From: Buttiauxella sp035271705 | GTDB lineage: Bacteria > Pseudomonadota > Gammaproteobacteria > Enterobacterales > Enterobacteriaceae | Assembly: GCF_035271705.1 (NCBI RefSeq) | Contig: NZ_DATERI010000069.1 | Coordinates: 1-7,832 of the forward strand | Reading direction: 5' to 3' | DNA: 7,832 nucleotides | In this document: positions 6,315 through 7,832 of the stretch, piece by piece | Layout: the number at the start of each line of letters is the position of its first letter | Numbering within the stretch: position 1 is the first letter of the stretch | Made by a program: the position numbers and the translations under genes | The notes under the pieces: model-generated | Told to the model about the DNA's origin: nothing | Database searches by the model: none | The model's input: the letters and a program-made list of their open reading frames with translations, nothing else

Positions 6315-7018
6315 TAATGGGCTCCCATCAAAGTCAGTTCACTGGTCAAGCGGCCATCACGCATTTCTAACTGGCGAGACATGCGACGCGCCAATTGCAG
6401 GTCGTGAGTCACCACCAGGAATGCGGTCCCCTGGCGTACGTTCAGCTCACCGAGCAGTTCAAAAATGCTGTCTGCATTACGCGCATCCAGGTTACCGGTC
6501 GGTTCATCAGCCAGAACAAGGCGCGGATTATTCACCAGTGCACGCGCTATCGCCACACGCTGGCGCTCGCCACCGGACAGCTCAGAAGGACGGTGATTAC
6601 TGCGATGATCAAGACCAACCGCTTTCAACATTTCCAGCGCACGTTGCTTCGTTTCATCGGTATTGTGTTTGCCGATGAGCAGCGGCATGGCGACGTTTTC
6701 CATCGCAGTAAAATCAGGCAGCAAATGGTGGAACTGATAAATAAAGCCCAGCTCGCGGTTACGCAGTTCTGCTTTGGCAGAAGACGACATTGAACTCATC
6801 GGCTTACCGTGGAAAATCACATCGCCAGAAGTTGGCGTATCCAGCCCGCCCAACAAGTGCAGCAAGGTACTTTTGCCGGAGCCAGAACTGCCGACAATCG
6901 CCATTAACTCACCGGTATTGATGCTGAAGCTGACATCATGCAACACGTCCGTTTGCACTTTGCCTTCCTGATAGCGTTTGCACAGCTTGTCACACTGCAA
7001 CAGGATAGAATTACTCAT
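6314..7018 (-). CDS. lolD: Lipoprotein-releasing ABC transporter ATP-binding protein LolD
   Basis: Cytoplasmic ATPase driving lipoprotein release by LolC/LolE; two copies are expected per complex. It has 234 residues from MSNSILLQC, one more than the 233 of E. coli. All ABC motifs are intact: Walker A GSSGSGKST (43-51), Q-loop Q95, signature LSGGE (147-151), Walker B LVLADEP (167-173) with catalytic E172, D-loop NLDAR (176-180) and H-loop H205. The frame stays open 30 codons further upstream, to 7108, but that stretch lies inside lolC and does not resemble the family. I therefore place the start at 7018. GAGG at 7028-7031 lies 9 bases upstream, and the gene overlaps the end of lolC by 8 bases, suggesting coupled translation. 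The C-terminus ends ELTLMGAH. Confidence 0.98.
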   Translation of the reverse strand: MSNSILLQCDKLCKRYQEGKVQTDVLHDVSFSINTGELMAIVGSSGSGKSTLLHLLGGLDTPTSGDVIFHGKPMSSMSSSAKAELRNRELGFIYQFHHLLPDFTAMENVAMPLLIGKHNTDETKQRALEMLKAVGLDHRSNHRPSELSGGERQRVAIARALVNNPRLVLADEPTGNLDARNADSIFELLGELNVRQGTAFLVVTHDLQLARRMSRQLEMRDGRLTSELTLMGAH

Positions 7019-7832
7019 AACGTAAAGCCTCAGCGGGATCTGTCGCGGCAGCACGCCACGATGGATAAAGCGTGGATAACAGCGCAACCGCCATAGCAAC
7101 GATCGCAATTACAATAACTTGTACTGGGTCAATGGCAACCGGCAGTGTGGCACCATCCAGCATCGCGCCAATAATCGGCATCAAATTGTTCAACTGGCTG
7201 GCAAGTAACGCGCCGAGTAACGCGCCAAGCAAAGCACCAATCACCCCTGCACTCGCCCCTTGCACCATAAACACCGCCATGATTTGGCGACGCGTTAGCC
7301 CCTGAGTCTGGAGAATGGCGACTTCGCCTTGTTTTTCCATGACCAGCAGGCCGAGAGAAGTAATGATGTTAAATGCAGCAACCGCCACAATCAGGCTCAA
7401 CAGCAGCCCCATCATATTTTTTTCCATGCGCACGGCCTGGAAGAGCTCGCCTTTACGTTCGCGCCAGTCTTTCCACTCAGTGCCCTGCGGCAAGGTTTGT
7501 TGGCTCAGCACATCCACTTTTAGCGGTTCAGCCAGCCACAAACGCCAGCCGGTAATATTGCCCGCCGGATAGCGCATCAGACGCGACGCATCTTGCTGGT
7601 TCACCAACATTTGATAACCGTCGACTTCGCTGCTGGCCGCAAAAGTGCCAATGACGGTGAACAGACGCTGGCTTGGCAAACGCCCCATCGGCGTAAACTG
7701 GCTGGCGGACGGCACCATCACACGGATGCTATCGCCACGCTTAATCCCCAATTGCCCGGCCAGTTGCTCACCCAAAATAATGTTGTACTTCCCGGCGACC
7801 AAGTCGGTCTGCTTCACATTGACCAGGAAAGG
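7011..7832 (-). CDS. lolC: Lipoprotein-releasing ABC transporter permease LolC (5' end outside window)
   Basis: Inner-membrane subunit of LolCDE that recruits LolA. The frame runs off the right edge: codons before the GTG at 7817 read PFLVN, matching the interior of E. coli LolC (PYLVNVKQTD), so about 126 N-terminal residues of a roughly 399-residue protein are missing. The visible 273 residues contain the end of the periplasmic domain. This includes the PSASQFTPMGRLPSQ stretch (about 167-181 in full-length numbering), which corresponds to the hook that grips LolA in E. coli. Three membrane segments follow, around the FtsX-like fold, with the coupling stretch EKQGEVAILQTQGLT between the first two. 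The end, TLYPSWRAAATDPAEALRYE, is typical of LolC. The TAA stop lies 8 bases into lolD. This is the first visible gene of the - strand cluster; its promoter is outside the window. Confidence 0.97.
   Translation of the reverse strand, partial: PFLVNVKQTDLVAGKYNIILGEQLAGQLGIKRGDSIRVMVPSASQFTPMGRLPSQRLFTVIGTFAASSEVDGYQMLVNQQDASRLMRYPAGNITGWRLWLAEPLKVDVLSQQTLPQGTEWKDWRERKGELFQAVRMEKNMMGLLLSLIVAVAAFNIITSLGLLVMEKQGEVAILQTQGLTRRQIMAVFMVQGASAGVIGALLGALLGALLASQLNNLMPIIGAMLDGATLPVAIDPVQVIVIAIVAMAVALLSTLYPSWRAAATDPAEALRYE

Noticed and set aside
6139..6678. A 179-codon open frame on the + strand across the lolD/lolE junction
   Set aside because: It is antisense to two essential, intact genes and has a low-complexity, proline/histidine/arginine-rich translation with no ribosome binding site evidence.
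7019..7108. N-terminal extension of LolD to 7108
   Set aside because: The 30 extra codons sit within the lolC reading frame and do not match the LolD family; the start at 7018 gives the expected length.

Overview
The window is chromosomal DNA from a member of the Enterobacteriaceae. Gene content, order and near-residue-level protein similarity (recalled from memory, not searched) match the potABCD / lolCDE-nagK-cobB neighbourhood of Escherichia, Salmonella and Citrobacter relatives. The proteins differ scattered-wise from the E. coli K-12 and Salmonella versions I remember, so this is probably a related genus or species; I cannot name it.

Layout. Positions 3-2529 on the + strand carry the 3' part of potB, then potC and potD. 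These are the two permease subunits and the periplasmic binding protein of the spermidine-preferential ABC importer; potA (the ATPase) should lie just left of the window. The three genes overlap by 4 bases at each junction (ATGA), and a strong intrinsic terminator (2538-2565) follows potD. Positions 2678-3190 (+) encode a small membrane protein resembling the isoprenylcysteine carboxyl methyltransferase (ICMT) family. It has its own weak candidate promoter and is followed by two tandem REP-like hairpins, the second of which looks like a + strand terminator.

From 7832 down to 3287 everything reads on the - strand as one tightly packed cluster: lolC (5' end cut by the window edge), lolD, lolE, nagK and cobB. 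LolCDE is the inner-membrane ABC machine that extracts outer-membrane lipoproteins and hands them to LolA. NagK phosphorylates N-acetylglucosamine recovered from cell-wall turnover, and CobB is the sirtuin-type protein deacylase. lolC/lolD overlap by 8 bases, lolD/lolE by 1, and nagK/cobB are separated by 3, consistent with an operon and translational coupling. The two gene sets converge at about 3200-3290.

Most of the window is ordinary conserved core genome with intact key residues. The accessory-looking part is the potD-cobB interval. In E. coli K-12, as I recall, this interval holds ycfZ and ymfA; here it holds the single ICMT-like gene and the REP-like hairpins. I see no IS element, CRISPR array, tRNA, rRNA, phage gene or defence system, and no convincing undescribed system.
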